Of a DNA stretch of 64,000 nt, positions 34,300 through 46,195 are shown in pieces (position 1 is the first letter of the stretch; each line of letters begins with the position of its first letter). Origin of the DNA: Tanypteryx hageni (lineage: Eukaryota; Arthropoda; Insecta; Odonata; Petaluridae); contig CM054118.1 of the NCBI GenBank assembly GCA_028673005.1, positions 4,924,410 to 4,988,409 on the forward strand, read 5' to 3'. The notes under the pieces were generated by a model that was given only the letters and a program-made list of their open reading frames with translations, made no database searches and was not told the DNA's origin. The position numbers were made by a program, and so were the translations under genes.

Positions 34300-34617
34300 A
34301 TTTTGTGGCAATAAAAGATCTCCACATTTACTCATTTAAAAGATTTAATGCGCATTCGTTACTTTTGGATTCATAAAGAATGACTTCTCATGCCAACTGC
34401 ATATTACCAACAACCTATAATTATCAGAAAGGTAAATAATACTTGGCAGGAAAGAGAAAAACGCTCTCTAACGAATCTTATTTGTAAGCCTGTCTCTGCT
34501 ACTCTGATCATTGGGAATTTAAGGGAAATCGAGCACCTCGGCGTTGCTATAATCCATATCATTACATTCTCACTGAGGTTCCGATACAAATGTCAATTTT
34601 AATTATACCTTAAAACT
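34300..34617. other. Short stretch without recognisable genes
   Basis: AT-rich with short open frames on both strands and no recognisable motif. Confidence 0.5.
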
Positions 34618-34625
34618 GCTTAAGC

Positions 34626-34859
34626 CAGGGGCCAGCAACCTTTCAAAGTAAAAGGACCGTTTTTTTTTTGCTTTTTGGCTCATTCCAAAATACTTGGGTG
34701 CCTCACAGTGATAACCTGCGCGACTTTTTTTAAAGGATTATGGAGATTGCAATAAGCATGTTTCGTGGCTGATAAAGTTTAGGGCGCTTAGCTAACCTCT
34801 AAAGAGCCAAAAGTATGTATGCCAAATTCGGATCTGAAGTCGCAGGTTGCCGACCCCTG
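34626..34859. mobile_element. hAT-type MITE with palindromic 8-bp TSD
   Basis: A 234-base element, starting CAGGGGCCAGCAACCTTTC and ending AGGTTGCCGACCCCTG. GCTTAAGC, itself palindromic, occurs at 34618-34625 and 34860-34867 as a perfect 8-base target-site duplication. Non-coding. Its ends match the MITE at 15807 but the interior is different. Confidence 0.95.
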
Positions 34860-36262
34860 GCTTAAGCCAATCCGTCCGATTTACACTTCTCTGCAAATTT
34901 CACGCTCGCATTGTCCTTTTTCGGCAATGCTCAATTAAGTCCCCTAAAACAGGGGCGCCAAACGTGCGGGCCGGATCCGGCCCGTGAGATAGTCCCATGC
35001 GGCCCGCGTTAAGTTACTAAAAATTTCCTGTACACATGGCCCAAATGGAATGTGTCCCGCACATCGCCGACCAAATAAGAAGGACGGGGAAACAATATAG
35101 TAAACATGTAATAGTTACTTTTTTCGAAGATCATTTCTCACTATCAATTTTACTTGAACGATATCGAAAACCGACTGTTGCGTCAGTCTACGTACGACTC
35201 AGGACGATTTTGTCGTGGAAGCCTCAAAGCTGTAGTTACGCTGGCCTCTATTCAGCGCTTAGTGCTCCAAAAAACCATAAGGCGCATCTGCGCATTTCCA
35301 ATTATTGAATTAAATCAGGATATAAATTGCATTTTTTTTCATTCTCTCGTAGATTCAACTTGGACCTAGTCGAGAAAGCACCTATTCCCTGAACCATTCT
35401 GATTATTCTTTGACGACGAAATACCTATCACGCCTGATCCCACGTTACAGTGTCACAGTTTTGTCGTTAATGAAGTCGTGTGCTAATCTGCTGCAACTAG
35501 AGACATTTTGTGTAAAACAAAAAGACTATTTGACTTTTACCCATGTCTCTTAAATGAAAGGTAGACGTTGAATGTCGTGCTTTCTCAGGCAAGTGGATAT
35601 TATCGTAATTCTTTATGGAATCGAAAGGAAAACCATTGTGCTTATTTTGTCGACAAATAGTTGCTGTTCTAAAAGAACTGAAAGAAATTACGAAATATAT
35701 CATGCTGCTAACTATGCACAATATACAGGCAAAATTCGAGGAGAATAATTTAGGTAACTAGAGAAATCGTTAGCAGGGCAAAAAGCACTATTTAGTAATT
35801 TGAGGAATACTGGTGATGCAGCAGTGGAGGCTAGTTTTATAATTTCACAACAAATAGTGCATATTTTGAAGACGATATTATAAAAAAATAGCATAATGAA
35901 AGCTGAAAATATTGTGTCATGAAAACAGCACTGTCTTGGAAATATTAGTCTGCCACGTAATACAATGGCCGAACGAATTTATCGAGTAATTTAAATCTTC
36001 AACTATGAGAAAGAGTGAAGACATTGACATCTTTCTGAATAGCGTTTGACGAAAGCACAGATGTGTGCGATATTGTGCAATTAGCAGTATATATTCGGGT
36101 TGTTGGCAAAGAATTTATTGTTACAGAGGAGTTTGTGGAGTTAATGCTCATGAACGATAGAACTGCAGGGGAAGACATTTACGAAAAACATCAAGACAGC
36201 TATTGACAACTTAGGTGTGGATTGGTCAAAAGCAGTGAGTATAACAACAGATGGAGCTCGCA

Positions 36263-36724
36263 CCACTTTTAGACTTTACTAAACTGCAAGCACACAAGTT
36301 CAACCGCCGGCTCAAACTTACCAATAACCCTTTCCTCCAAACCATATGGACCTATCACACCGCCAAACGCCACAAATACCGGATGACGAAAGATATCCTT
36401 CAGCTTTAAATTCCTGGTACCACTATTAACCCCCAAATACCTCTTATCCCTTAACTTACTCCTATCTGTGCATAACCCCAACTTAATTTTTTTTTAATGG
36501 TCCTGAAAAGGTCCTAAATCCATTAAAAACCTATATGAAGATGATCGCCGCCAAACCATTACAAAATTTTTCCCCTACCTTCTAAAACCTGCATATACGC
36601 AAACTAAGCCTCACCACCATCATATATACCAAACTCATTGTAAACATTTCCTGAAAAGGGTTGTTTTGTGACGCTCCCGATATAGATCTCTGCTCTCTAC
36701 TCTCTTTTATTTTTATTATTTTAT

Positions 36725-36774
<50 letters not shown>

Positions 36775-37030
36775 TGCGTGTGTGTGTGAGTATGTATGTG
36801 TATGTGTGTGTGTATATATATGTATATATATATTTTAGCAATTGTATACTTTATAATTAGTTAGTTTATTTTATAAGATATTTAATTACTTATTATATTT
36901 AGTTTAGTCTTAAATAATTAAATATATATATATATATAGAGCCAAAAATAAATAAATAAATAATAAAAATGAGGTAAAAAAGGAAAAATGCAAAATAAAA
37001 ATAAAAATAAAAAATAACAATAGCTAGCTG
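36263..37030 (+). mobile_element. Jockey-type LINE, 3' end fragment
   Basis: The plus strand begins with KLQAHKFNRRLKLTNNPFLQ and a TAKRHKYRMTKDILQL stop, resembling the extreme C-terminus of Jockey RT proteins (usually Leu/Asn-Pro-rich followed by RPxDL). A long AT-rich untranslated region follows, with a TG/CGTG microsatellite, and ends in AATAAATAAATAATAAAA-like tail near 36945-37020. A 5'-truncated insertion fits, but the match is short and I saw no clear TSD. Confidence 0.45.
36721..36835. repeat. (TG)n/(CGTG)n/(TATG)n microsatellite
   Basis: About 115 bases of compound dinucleotide and tetranucleotide repeats, starting TATATATATGTGTGTG and containing GCGTGCGTGCGTGCGTGCG. Confidence 0.95.
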
Positions 37031-37479
37031 GTATCTTATTGACTTAACTACCTTACCAATGTACATATTTTCTATTTTTTCATGTTTATTGTATTGTATT
37101 TATATTAATTAGTAGTTATAGTAATTTTAAACTTATAAGCAAATCACAAAAACCGCAAGGTATTAAAATGATGTAAATATAATTAACAACCCCTATTGTA
37201 ATTGAGCACTTTCTGACCGGCCGGGAACGTGGGTGTTATCACGAGGGACGGCCTATATTTGTGGTAAAACTACTTACCAAGCCAACGAAGAGAGAGAGAT
37301 CAATGGTAGGTCGAAGAACAGGTGAACAAAATTCACAGTATTAATCCAAATCGAGAGTTCATTACATTTCATAGCATTCAAAATCAAGAAGCCCGTTGTG
37401 CGAATATCCTAGCTATGTAATGGACGTTGTTAAAAGTGTCAATTTTATGAGTAACAGCTAATTCAAGATTGAATGATCT

Positions 37480-37632
37480 ATTCTACTACTAATTTTGAAA
37501 CGAGAAAAAAGTCTGCTATGACCGGGAATAGAACCCGGTTCCAATATATTTATTGTTATGTAACCCATTTGGAATTATAAGAAATATTAGAGATATGGAG
37601 AAAGTCATGTGGTGGCCACATCAGATTTATTA
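37480..37632 (-). mobile_element. SINE tail plus fragment of the ~560-bp repeat
   Basis: GAAACGAGAAAAAAGTCTGC at about 37497 followed by ACCGGGAATAGAACCCGGTT is the reverse complement of the 3' end of the tRNA-Gly-like SINE at 14.7 kb. Directly after it, 37555-37632 is the reverse complement of the start of the ~560-bp repeat (GTGGTGGCCACATCA). So a SINE had inserted in a copy of that repeat, and both now lie inside the hAT. Confidence 0.75.
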
Positions 37633-38511
37633 TTGATATTGTGGGGCATATGAAAGATTTAAATAAAAAGATGCAAGGACGCAACCAAATAGTAACCCAG
37701 TTTTATGATACCTTCGTGATTTCGAAAAAATATTGAATCTTTGGGAAAGACAAGCCTAACTTGGGAGATTAGATCACTTTCCCATATGAAATTTGATGAA
37801 GAAAACTTTCGATGGTTCTGCAAAACAAATATATACATAAACAAATGGATAAATATGTAAAACAACTTTCTGAATTAAATGAAAAATGTAAATAAAGATA
37901 TTCAGATTTTAGAAACTGTGAGCAGAAATTTAAATTATCCAGCAGCTAATTCTCTTTTGATTTTGAAAACGCGCCTGTCGAACTGCAAATTGAACTTATT
38001 GACGTATATACAGTGCAACTCTGAATTGAAAGAAAAATTTGTTCAGTTTCAATTCAAGAATATTTAGGGGAAGATAATAAAATTTTTAAAAATTTTGCAG
38101 CAGATATTCTACTTGTTTGGTACTACATACTTGTGTGAACAACCAATTTCCATCATGAATATCAATCAATCAAAATTACATACAAAATTAACAAACGATC
38201 GTTTTAATACAATTTTAAAGGTACTACTAGTGAAACAGCAATCAGACATTGATAGGTTAGTCGCTGAAAAACGGCTTAGCATTTAATAATTAAATAACTT
38301 TATCTTTTTGAAAAAATTGTATTTTAGAATTGGTATTTAATCGTTTGTTAATTTTGTTATTTTCAAATTAAAATTTAGTAATTTTCTAAATAAAAATATA
38401 TATTTTCGCTAAAAATTTGATTCAAATAATAATAGGTTTCGGCCCGCGGGCATTTTTAAATTGGAAATCTGACCCTCGAATTGATATGAGTTTGACAGCC
38501 CTGCCCTAAAA

Positions 38512-41500
38512 CAAATGTTCCCGAAAAGGGTGTCGTGGCCCACTGCTGTGCAGCAGCTGATTTTTATGTGTGCCATAGAAAGCCTTTGTTTAGTAAATAA
38601 ACAAACGATTTGAAAGTTTTTATAGGTGACTGCTGCTATAATATTCCTGTAATAATTGATTGAGGGGTAGTTTCAACAAATGGATGCATCCAAAGGTTGT
38701 AATACCCACACATAAAAATATAAAATATTGCCTCGAGGCTGAGGTGTCGCGAAATCTTGATTATCTTTGAAAGCGCACCGCGCCTAAAGCAGTTTAATAA
38801 CCACTGCTCAAATATCTAGGCAACGCTTTGATTTTTGTCATTCGTATCTATATATTTTACGAATCCGACCTCCGTTCGTTGAACTTGTCCTAACTCAATT
38901 ATCCACCCCTTCCTATTCATATCCCCCCTGAATTGATTATAAGTGCTCCTCAAATTTAATTAAAGTAGCATTTCATCAATCTCCGATTTGGCCGCAGATG
39001 GCTAATTAATACTTATGGTTTATCCCTTCGATTTATGGTCATACCAGTTACGTAGACTCAGGATTCCGAATATTTTGCCCGAAACGATTTTATTCTTAAG
39101 TATATTATATTTTATCGATTTAATTTATGATAAGGCCAAAAAGAAAAATATAAATGTTATATTTTCTTATTCAAAAGTGTGGTTTTGAACTTGAAAATTT
39201 TTCCTAGCCGATTTTTTTATCATTTCTATCAGTTTCAAATAAAATATGTCGATCGAAATTTCTTCATAATTAAATCAGCGAGAGAACTGATAATAACGAC
39301 AGCCGGGCCACTGGGAGATCGCCCGTTGGGCTGATGCTTTCAGGACCGATTGAGTCAGCTGATTCAGTTAGAATGAAATTCCTGAGCCGATCAAGTATTA
39401 TCAGTACGCCCCTGGTCAAGGGACTGGAATTACAGCTAAAGTGATTGGGAATAATTTAGTAACATGTTACAGAAGGTCTGAAAATGTTTTTTTTTCGGAT
39501 TTTAACCAAATATTCGTAACGTTATCCCATGAAAGCGAATATATTGTACGCTTACTTCCAAGTTCGTAACTCGATCGTGTCCTATTCAATGGGGAATCGT
39601 ATGGTGTCGGGGCTCAAGCCAGAGATTACTTGAGGAAATAGTAAGGACATTGGGTCCAAATTTGTCGACGATCGTAATAGCATTCGTCTTTCTAGCGTCT
39701 GTACATCATTATACGAATTTGACACCAACGTTAGTTAAATTAATAATTTAATCATTTTCCTATAATATGTAAGCATTAAAAGTGATTCGATAGAGTACAT
39801 ATCCATCAATTTACCCATTAAAATTTTTAATATGCACATAGAAATATTAAAGGGCCAAATATTTACTTCAATTGCTAATCAAAAATTTATGTTATAGAAG
39901 TTAAACATTTTTGGGAAATAGAAACGTCTGCCATATTGGCAAATTATTTACGTTACCATTTATAAAACGTTGTTATTTACATTGAAGGTAACTCTTTTAG
40001 CTTAGTAAACTAATCTTAAGGGTATCAGTAATGAGGTCAGGCTCAACTCGGTGGAATTTACTCATATTGAAAAAAAGAAAGAACTTTGTATTTCCCCAAA
40101 TTTTAGGGGTTAAAGTGATGGTGTGAACGAGGAACGGTTATGAGACAAGTAAAAACATAAAATGTTTTATATTAAAGAATCTGCCGATTTTGTTTATTAA
40201 AAGTACCTGGCATTCAAGTTCTCAAAATGCATCCCACAATATCACAGTCTGTATTTTCCTTGTTAACAAAATGTTCTCATCACTGGATAAAATAAATAGA
40301 GAATGGCAATGGCGAGATGCGATCAATTTTTGCTACAAAAAGCTCAGATATACATCCGGTCCGTTGAAAGAGGAGAACAAAAGAAGAGAAGCTGACAATA
40401 AGCCAAAATTACGATATATACAGCTGAGAACAGCCATTAAATGCAGACCCAGGCGATATATGAAGTAACATATCTTAAATTTTTACCTGAACGCGAGGAA
40501 AGCCTGACCGTGAGCTGGAAGAAATTAAAAAAGAAAATAAAATAAATTTCGCCAAAAAATACAATCATTTTCACGTAAAAAAAACATACGAAGAGGTAAT
40601 AATCCACGCACATGAAAATCGTTAAAACAACTCCAATGCAGAATGTTTACGTATTGAAAGTAATAACTTACGCAGGAGACCGAGGATTAAGTTCCCAAAT
40701 AGTGGAGTTTATATGTCGAGAATATTAAATCGGCGTACGCAGGAACTCCTCGTGAATGATCAAAGCCGCAAATGTTGAGGGTTTTCTGCATTATATTTAG
40801 AATATAATGTTACAAACTCCTTAATTCGCATTGACTATAATATAATGTGTATGTATACAGTCATAAATACAATATACTCGTATAATTACTTTTTCGTATG
40901 TAGCTCGTTTATTATTCGATTCCATTGTTGTTACCCGGACGATCTGGTAATCCGAATTATACGTCCACCCCCAATTAGGTTAACCAACGCTCTGCTGCAC
41001 TTGATTCTCGTACGACTTGAGTCGGAGAGCCCTGGTGTTTAGCACTTCCGGGATGTGTTGTGCAGCTCGTATAATGTACATACCGGTCACTCATCCATTC
41101 CGACCGAAGTACCAATGAATCTGTGACGTCAAATCTCATGACCCGCCTCGATTGCCGCATGTGAGAGAGGAAGGTGGAAATGGACCATCAAGCCAACCCG
41201 CAAACGGCCTCGGATAGGCAAATACACTCGAGAGAATATTTTCGAGGACCCTCTCATATAATACACAAGAGCTCAAATAATGTCTAACCGCGATTAAGGC
41301 CGCTCACTCGTCCGGCCTAATTTCTCACAACCAACTTCCTTTGACGCTCTCTTTCCCAACGTATTCCGGATGAGAATCATTAACTATCTTACTAGACGAA
41401 TGCAACAGTAGTGAAGGGAGAGCGACTGGGGGAGAGGGAGGAGATTGAAAAAACAAGAGACGAACGAAAATTTAAAAAATAAGACAACCCCTTTAGGGGT

Positions 41501-42400
41501 GGACATATTACTGTAATGTCACCTGTAATTGAAAGGTATGAAACGGGCCGAAGATGACGATGCGTGGGTGGTTGCTCGGAAAAGCGAGAAAAGAAATCGT
41601 CGCTCATATCTGTCCAAGTTTCAGAGTGTACATTCGTGCGTTCGTGTATGTGTGTGTGTATGAGTGCAAGTACGTGCGTATGTATGGATGTGTATATACA
41701 CACACAAAGGGCTTAATTTGAGACAAAATGTTCCAGAACGGCGTCTCGGTCCCTTTTCTTAAGAGCCCACCCGAATATTTGTTTTTTGGTTCAGAAAGAG
41801 CCAAGAGAGTAGCGGTCGAACGGAAGGCCCTAGACAAAAAAAATCAACATTTCTCCCGAAAAATAGCCTATTGCAAACAACTTTGCTCTCCTATTATTTT
41901 TAGATATTCTTCAAAATAACAAAGTTGTCCTATGTGGCCGGTCTTCTGGGACCCTGTATTTAGGGATACGGAGAAAGTATCGATAGTTTACTCATATCGA
42001 TAATTTCCTTTCGATACCAAGTATTTTTGTACTCGATTGTTTTCTTTCGATTTTCTAGTCATATGCGTATATTTTTCTCAGTATCGAATCAAATGAGTAC
42101 ATGCAGTAACAAAAGCGACGCACAATTGAGGGATATTAAATCGTCCACGTATAGGCGCTACTGAAACCCGGAAAAAACATTTCGTAGGCACCTAAATGAA
42201 TACTAAATAAATAAAATCTAACATATGGTAACAGAAAAGTAAAATAAATAGATAGTATCTAACATTTAGTAACAACAGTAATAACGTTCAATAAATATAT
42301 AGAAACAATAACGATTTAGATAATAAATAACAGTGGTATAGAAATAAATATATACATGAATAAATGTGATATAGATTTGATAGAAGTGAATGTTTTTGAT
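38512..42400. other. Long stretch without recognisable genes
   Basis: No coding region with recognisable homology. Up to about 38812 a MITE may be present: AACCACTG at about 38799-38806 and CCACTG at about 38540 look like hAT ends, but no duplication was confirmed. From 39260 to 39660 and 41050 to 41380 the DNA is GC-richer and low in repeats, and could be unique host intergenic or intronic sequence. Confidence 0.45.
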
Positions 42401-42586
42401 GGTTCGACACCGACACACTTTCACTTTAGAGTTATTCACTGGAACTTGTTCCGACGGGCACGCACTTTCTTTTTGGGATGTTGCAGAGGACATCCGGGTT
42501 GAGGCATCAGGTGGGGGGAATGGGGAATCGGGTCCTGACGGGGTTTGTCGGGGTGTTGGGATAATAGTGGGGTGTCAGCTCCGCTA

Positions 42587-44541
42587 TTATCCTTCCGGGG
42601 AGGGGAGTTTGTTTTTGGGGATTCTTTTGGGGAGGATGTGGGTTAGGGGTTGCAGGAGGGTGCTGTGCAGATCTGGGAGGTGTGTCCTCAGCCTTTCCGC
42701 CGCTCTGCAGCGCAGCCTCGTCATCTTGTGCAGGACCGGTTTGGTGTGGGCTTCCGCGTAGACTTCTCGGCTGGTTTTTCTCGCCGGGACCAATAGGGCG
42801 TCGTTCAATGCCCGCGATCTCGTTCAGTTTCCCCTTCGCCAGCGGTGTGACAGCGATTGCGGCGTATTCGAACAACGGTCGGATGAAGGTTTTGTAAAGA
42901 TGGAGTGCAGTGTCCGCCGAAACTCCTCTGCCGCCTGCTCTGACGGCGCGGAGCAGGTTGCTGCGACGACAGGCCGAGTTGATGACCCGGCGGTGGTGTT
43001 TTGTGAACGTCAAGTGCCGATCGAGGGTGATACCGAGGTATTCCCCCTCTCTCTGCAGGCCGATCTCCTTCCCCCATAGGGAGAGGGAGACTGGTTGCTG
43101 CATGCACTGGCGCCTCATTCCTGCTACGTGTGAGAAGGTCATAAAGATGGACTTCGATGGATTGGGCCGCAGTCTCCATCGCCTCATCCATCCTTCCGTG
43201 GTGCTGAGCGCTTTCTGCAGGTGTTTTGTGGCGGATGCGGGGGTTCGGCCTGTCGCCCATAGGGCGGTGTCGTCGGCGTACTGGGCTAGCGTTGCCTGTG
43301 GGAGAGTGGGAGAAGGCATGTCAGCACAGTAAAAAATGAACGACAATGCCGATAATACTGTCCCATTTGGCACGCCGGAGTGGATTTTAAATGGCTTTGA
43401 GAGGGCAGTCCCGACGCGGATTCTGGCCTGTCGGTCGGTGATGAAGGAGTAGAGGAAGCGGGTGTAATAGGGAGGGAGATCGGGGATGTTGGAAATTTTT
43501 AGGAGTAGACCTTCATGCCAGAGCTTATCGAACGCCCTCTCGATATCCATAAAAATTGCCGTGGTGTAAAGGTTCCTGTTTATGGCCTCTGCTGCTTTGT
43601 TAGTCAGCAGGGCCACTGGGTCGCTGTTCGTCCTGTGGGCGCGGAAGCCGCATTGGTGCTGCGGGAGGATGTTCTTTGCCTCCAGGAATGTAGTTATTCT
43701 TTTGCTGACGACTTTTTCCATCAGCTTTCCCAACAGGCTGGTGAGGCTGATGGGCCTGTAGTTTTTCGCGTCTGTTGCGTCTTTGCCTGCCTTGGGGAGC
43801 ATTATCGTTGTTGCCTGTCTCCATGCCTTCGGGTAATAACCTATGCATAAACATATTAAATATTATTAGCATGTTCTATTTCAATGACGGAGAATACCTT
43901 ACGTGTTTCTTTGTGATCGCGTCCTGTCCTGGGGCTGAGTCTTTGGCTGACGCGATGGCGTCCGATAGTTCCTCTTCTGTGATTTCTTGGTAATCTTCCT
44001 CCTGCTCTGTGGGAAGTAAGGAGGGGATAAGGTCGCGTATTACCTCGCTCGTTTCCTGGTGGAAGTCTTCGTCGAAGTTCGGATCGTCGTGTGGCAAGTG
44101 TATGGTCTCGAGCGTATTTCGGAATTCTTCCGCTTTCTCGGCGTCGGTCGTGTAGTTCATTCCGCCGCTAGTGAGGTGTGACTCCTTCCTGCTCTTTTGC
44201 CCTGAGAGCGCTTTAAAGCGGTCCCAGAATTTGCCTCCTTGCCTATAATTAAGCTTTGAGCATGCATTATCCCATACCTGTTCTCGGTATTCGAATACCT
44301 TTCGCCTGGCGATGGCCTGGTTCCTGTTCCATATTGTCTTCAGGTTCGGGTCTTTTGTCCGGCCATACTCTCGGTAAATTCCTCGGTTCGTCTTTATTAA
44401 ATCTACGATGTGACTCGATAGGGGCGGCCTGCGGGGGTTGATGGTTTTCTTCGGGATGCATTCTGCGTCCGCCTGCGAAACAATTCTGTTAATTATGTCT
44501 ACATTAATGTCTACCTCCTCTGTCCTCCTTTGTCGACTCAT
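42587..44541 (-). pseudogene. Jockey B reverse transcriptase
   Basis: The 44541-43876 frame carries the RT entry region: IIWNRNQAIARRK-like, FWDRFKALSGQKSRKESH and SAKDSAPGQDAI. A stop and a frameshift near 43850 precede YYPKAWRQATTIMLPKAGKD. The 43802-42507 frame then holds KNYRPISLTSLLGKLMEKVV, HQCGFRAHRTNSDPV, FMDIERAFDKLWHEGLL, SGVPNGTVLSALSFIFYCAD and the catalytic YADDTALWA, followed by YLGITLDRHLTF. The true C-terminus, after a frameshift near 42810, is in the 42808-42587 frame. All RT motifs are recognisable and the family is best described as Jockey. Confidence 0.85.
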
Positions 44542-44565
44542 GCGTAGTGGATAGCTCGTTGTGAA

Positions 44566-45280
44566 TTATCTCCTCGTATTTTTCCCATTCGGCCTTCCTC
44601 CAATCGGCTTTGGTGATTGTCCTCCTTTTATCCCTTTGGCGGCGATCGGGAATGTGAATGACAGGTGGTTGGAGGTGATAGTGTCCTCCACTGTGACGTC
44701 ACCCACCATCCTCGCCGTGCTTCCGTTGACGATGGCGTGGTCTGGAAAGGAGGTGCCGAGGTGGCTAAAAAAGGTTGGAGTTGGGATATCTAATCTTACC
44801 AGGTCGTTGCATTGCAAGATTCTATCCATATGCCGTCCGCTTGCGTTCGTTCGTTCGTCTCTGAAGTTGGTGGAGCGGGCGTTGAAATCTCCTAAAATTA
44901 TGAACTTTTAGGTTTTGCAGATAGTTTAGCAGTATGGAGGGAAAAGGTTTACTCACAGGGGTATAAACGCATGCAATTATTATTTTGTCAGGTATCGCTA
45001 TCCTGACGGCGACCATGTCCTCAACTTTGAGGACTTCTGGGAGGGCAATGGTGTCTGTCGGGATTCTATCCTTGATGATAAGCGCCACTCCTCTGTTTCG
45101 TTTATCTGAGTCCTTTCTGATGATGGAGTAGCCAGGAATGCGGAGGCTTTTCTTCTTCAGGCAGGTCTCGGCTAAGCCTAGGCAGAAGACCGACCTCCTA
45201 GATAGGAGGCCGGTTATGAAGTGCTTCTTTTGCCTTAGGCCGCCTCTTGCATTGACGAAACCTATTCGGTGTACACCCAT
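44566..45280 (-). pseudogene. Jockey B endonuclease domain
   Basis: The frame opens with HRIGFVNARGGLRQKKHFIT, has LGLAETCLKKKSLRIPGY with the catalytic Glu, then NRGVALIIKDRIP and IIIACVYTPVSKP. After a frameshift near 44890 it goes on ILGDFNARSTNFRDER, and a further frame gives the closing region with an Asn-His-Leu in place of the usual SDHLP. It is the APE-type nuclease that nicks target DNA. Confidence 0.8.
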
Positions 45281-45319
45281 GGGCAGGCCGTCGCTACCGG
45301 GTTATCCGCAGGCTCCCTA

Positions 45320-46195
45320 TGGAAAGAGAGAGGCGTACGTTAGAGTTGGGCGCAGTATGTTGCGGTTGTAATGTAGTTGTACCCCCTGTCCAAATACTGA
45401 GGTGGTTGCCTGATCAAGCAGCCTCCCCATCGTTGTCCTCTCCGTGGGGTGGGCGTTGGCCATTATTATGGTCACAAACCGAACGAGATCCTTCACCGTC
45501 ACGTGCTCGTTTGGCGCCTTCGGGACCTCTTATTCCTCCTCTTCTACGGCGATACGCAGAGGGGCCGTGGTAGTCAAAGACGCTGACTCGGTTGATCTGT
45601 TAGGGCAGGCCCAGTCGCCAGAGGCGTGCGCTCCACCGTAGTTGGCGCGGCGAAGGCGCTCGGCGTCACATTGTCCCACTCGGTGGGTCCTTCCACACCT
45701 GGGGCACTTCAGGTCCTGCCTGCAGTCCATCGTCGGGTGGGCGAAGCTCTGGCAGCGGCCGCACTGCGCGGGAAGGGCTGGGGTGGCCGGCTGGGTTCGC
45801 AGGCGTGCCTGCGGCCGTAGATGTTTAGCTCATTCTGTAATAGAGTTTGGGCATTGTTTTCAGAAGTCGTTACGACTTTTATCAGTGCCGTCGGCCTACC
45901 CGTGGCTCTGGACTGAATCCTCCAGAGTTTTAAGAAGGTGACGTTTGCACGCCGCAGGCTGTCTTCGACGTCCTCCATTTCTGTGTCGTGCTGGACTCCG
46001 CGGAGACGACCGTGAAGTCAAACATCTGCGGCACCCTCCTCCGGTCGATCTGGGGTCGCTCTGTGCAGGTCATCCTCAGCGGGGTCCCCAGCGCTTCCTC
46101 GAGCCTGCGCTTTTCCTGCATAATTCCCTCCGCCAGGTCTACGGAGATCTTTACTCTCGCCTTCCGTTCGCTGCGGAACAGTGTCACTTCACCCC
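45320..46195 (-). pseudogene. Jockey B ORF1 (gag-like, zinc knuckles)
   Basis: Residues begin abruptly with EVTLFRSERKARVKIS at the fusion with LINE A, go through KKVPQMFDFTV-like sequence, shift frame near 45960 and continue GRPTALIKVVTTSENNAQ then LNIYGRRHACEP. The C-terminus has the CCHC zinc knuckle DCRQDLKCPRCGRTHRVGQC with a partner QCGRFAHPTMDC just upstream in another frame. Such proteins bind LINE RNA to form the transposition particle. Two frameshifts and the missing N-terminus mark it as broken. Confidence 0.75.

Larger units (their letters stand above)
35500..38286 (+). pseudogene. hAT transposase, GTF2IRD2-like, in two broken parts
   Basis: Part one (about 35500-36265) reads, across frameshifts, RNYEIYHAANYAQYTGKIRG (finger tail, about 35680), AAVEASFIISQQI-like, and ends at the catalytic stretch VDWSKAVSITTDGA. 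Part two (about 37630-38286) resumes with DIVGHMKDLNKKMQGRNQ, then PAELQIELIDVQ-like helices and FGTTYLCEQPISIMNINQSK with LHTKLTNDRF, the C-terminal dimerisation block. This domain order is that of the vertebrate GTF2IRD2 fusion partner, a Charlie-like hAT transposase. Many stops show it is dead even apart from the interruption. Confidence 0.8.
34950..38503 (+). mobile_element. hAT transposon (GTF2IRD2-like transposase) with 8-bp TSD
   Basis: The left end is CAGGGGCGCCAAACGTGCGG, the right end ATGAGTTTGACAGCCCTG. CCCTAAAA flanks both sides (34942-34949 and 38504-38511). GGGCCGGATCCGGCCCG near the left end is a subterminal palindrome. Inside are two transposase fragments separated by foreign sequence at about 36263-37632. 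Confidence 0.95.
42480..46195 (-). mobile_element. Jockey-type LINE B, 5'-truncated
   Basis: On the minus strand: a gag-like ORF1 lacking its start (about 46195-45320), an endonuclease (45280-44566) and an RT (44541-42587). It is GC-rich compared with its flanks, and joined at about 46190 to a second Jockey LINE in the same orientation. Frameshifts at about 45960, 44880, 43850 and 42810 make it inactive. The 3' end lies near 42.4 kb without a clear poly(A). Confidence 0.85.
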
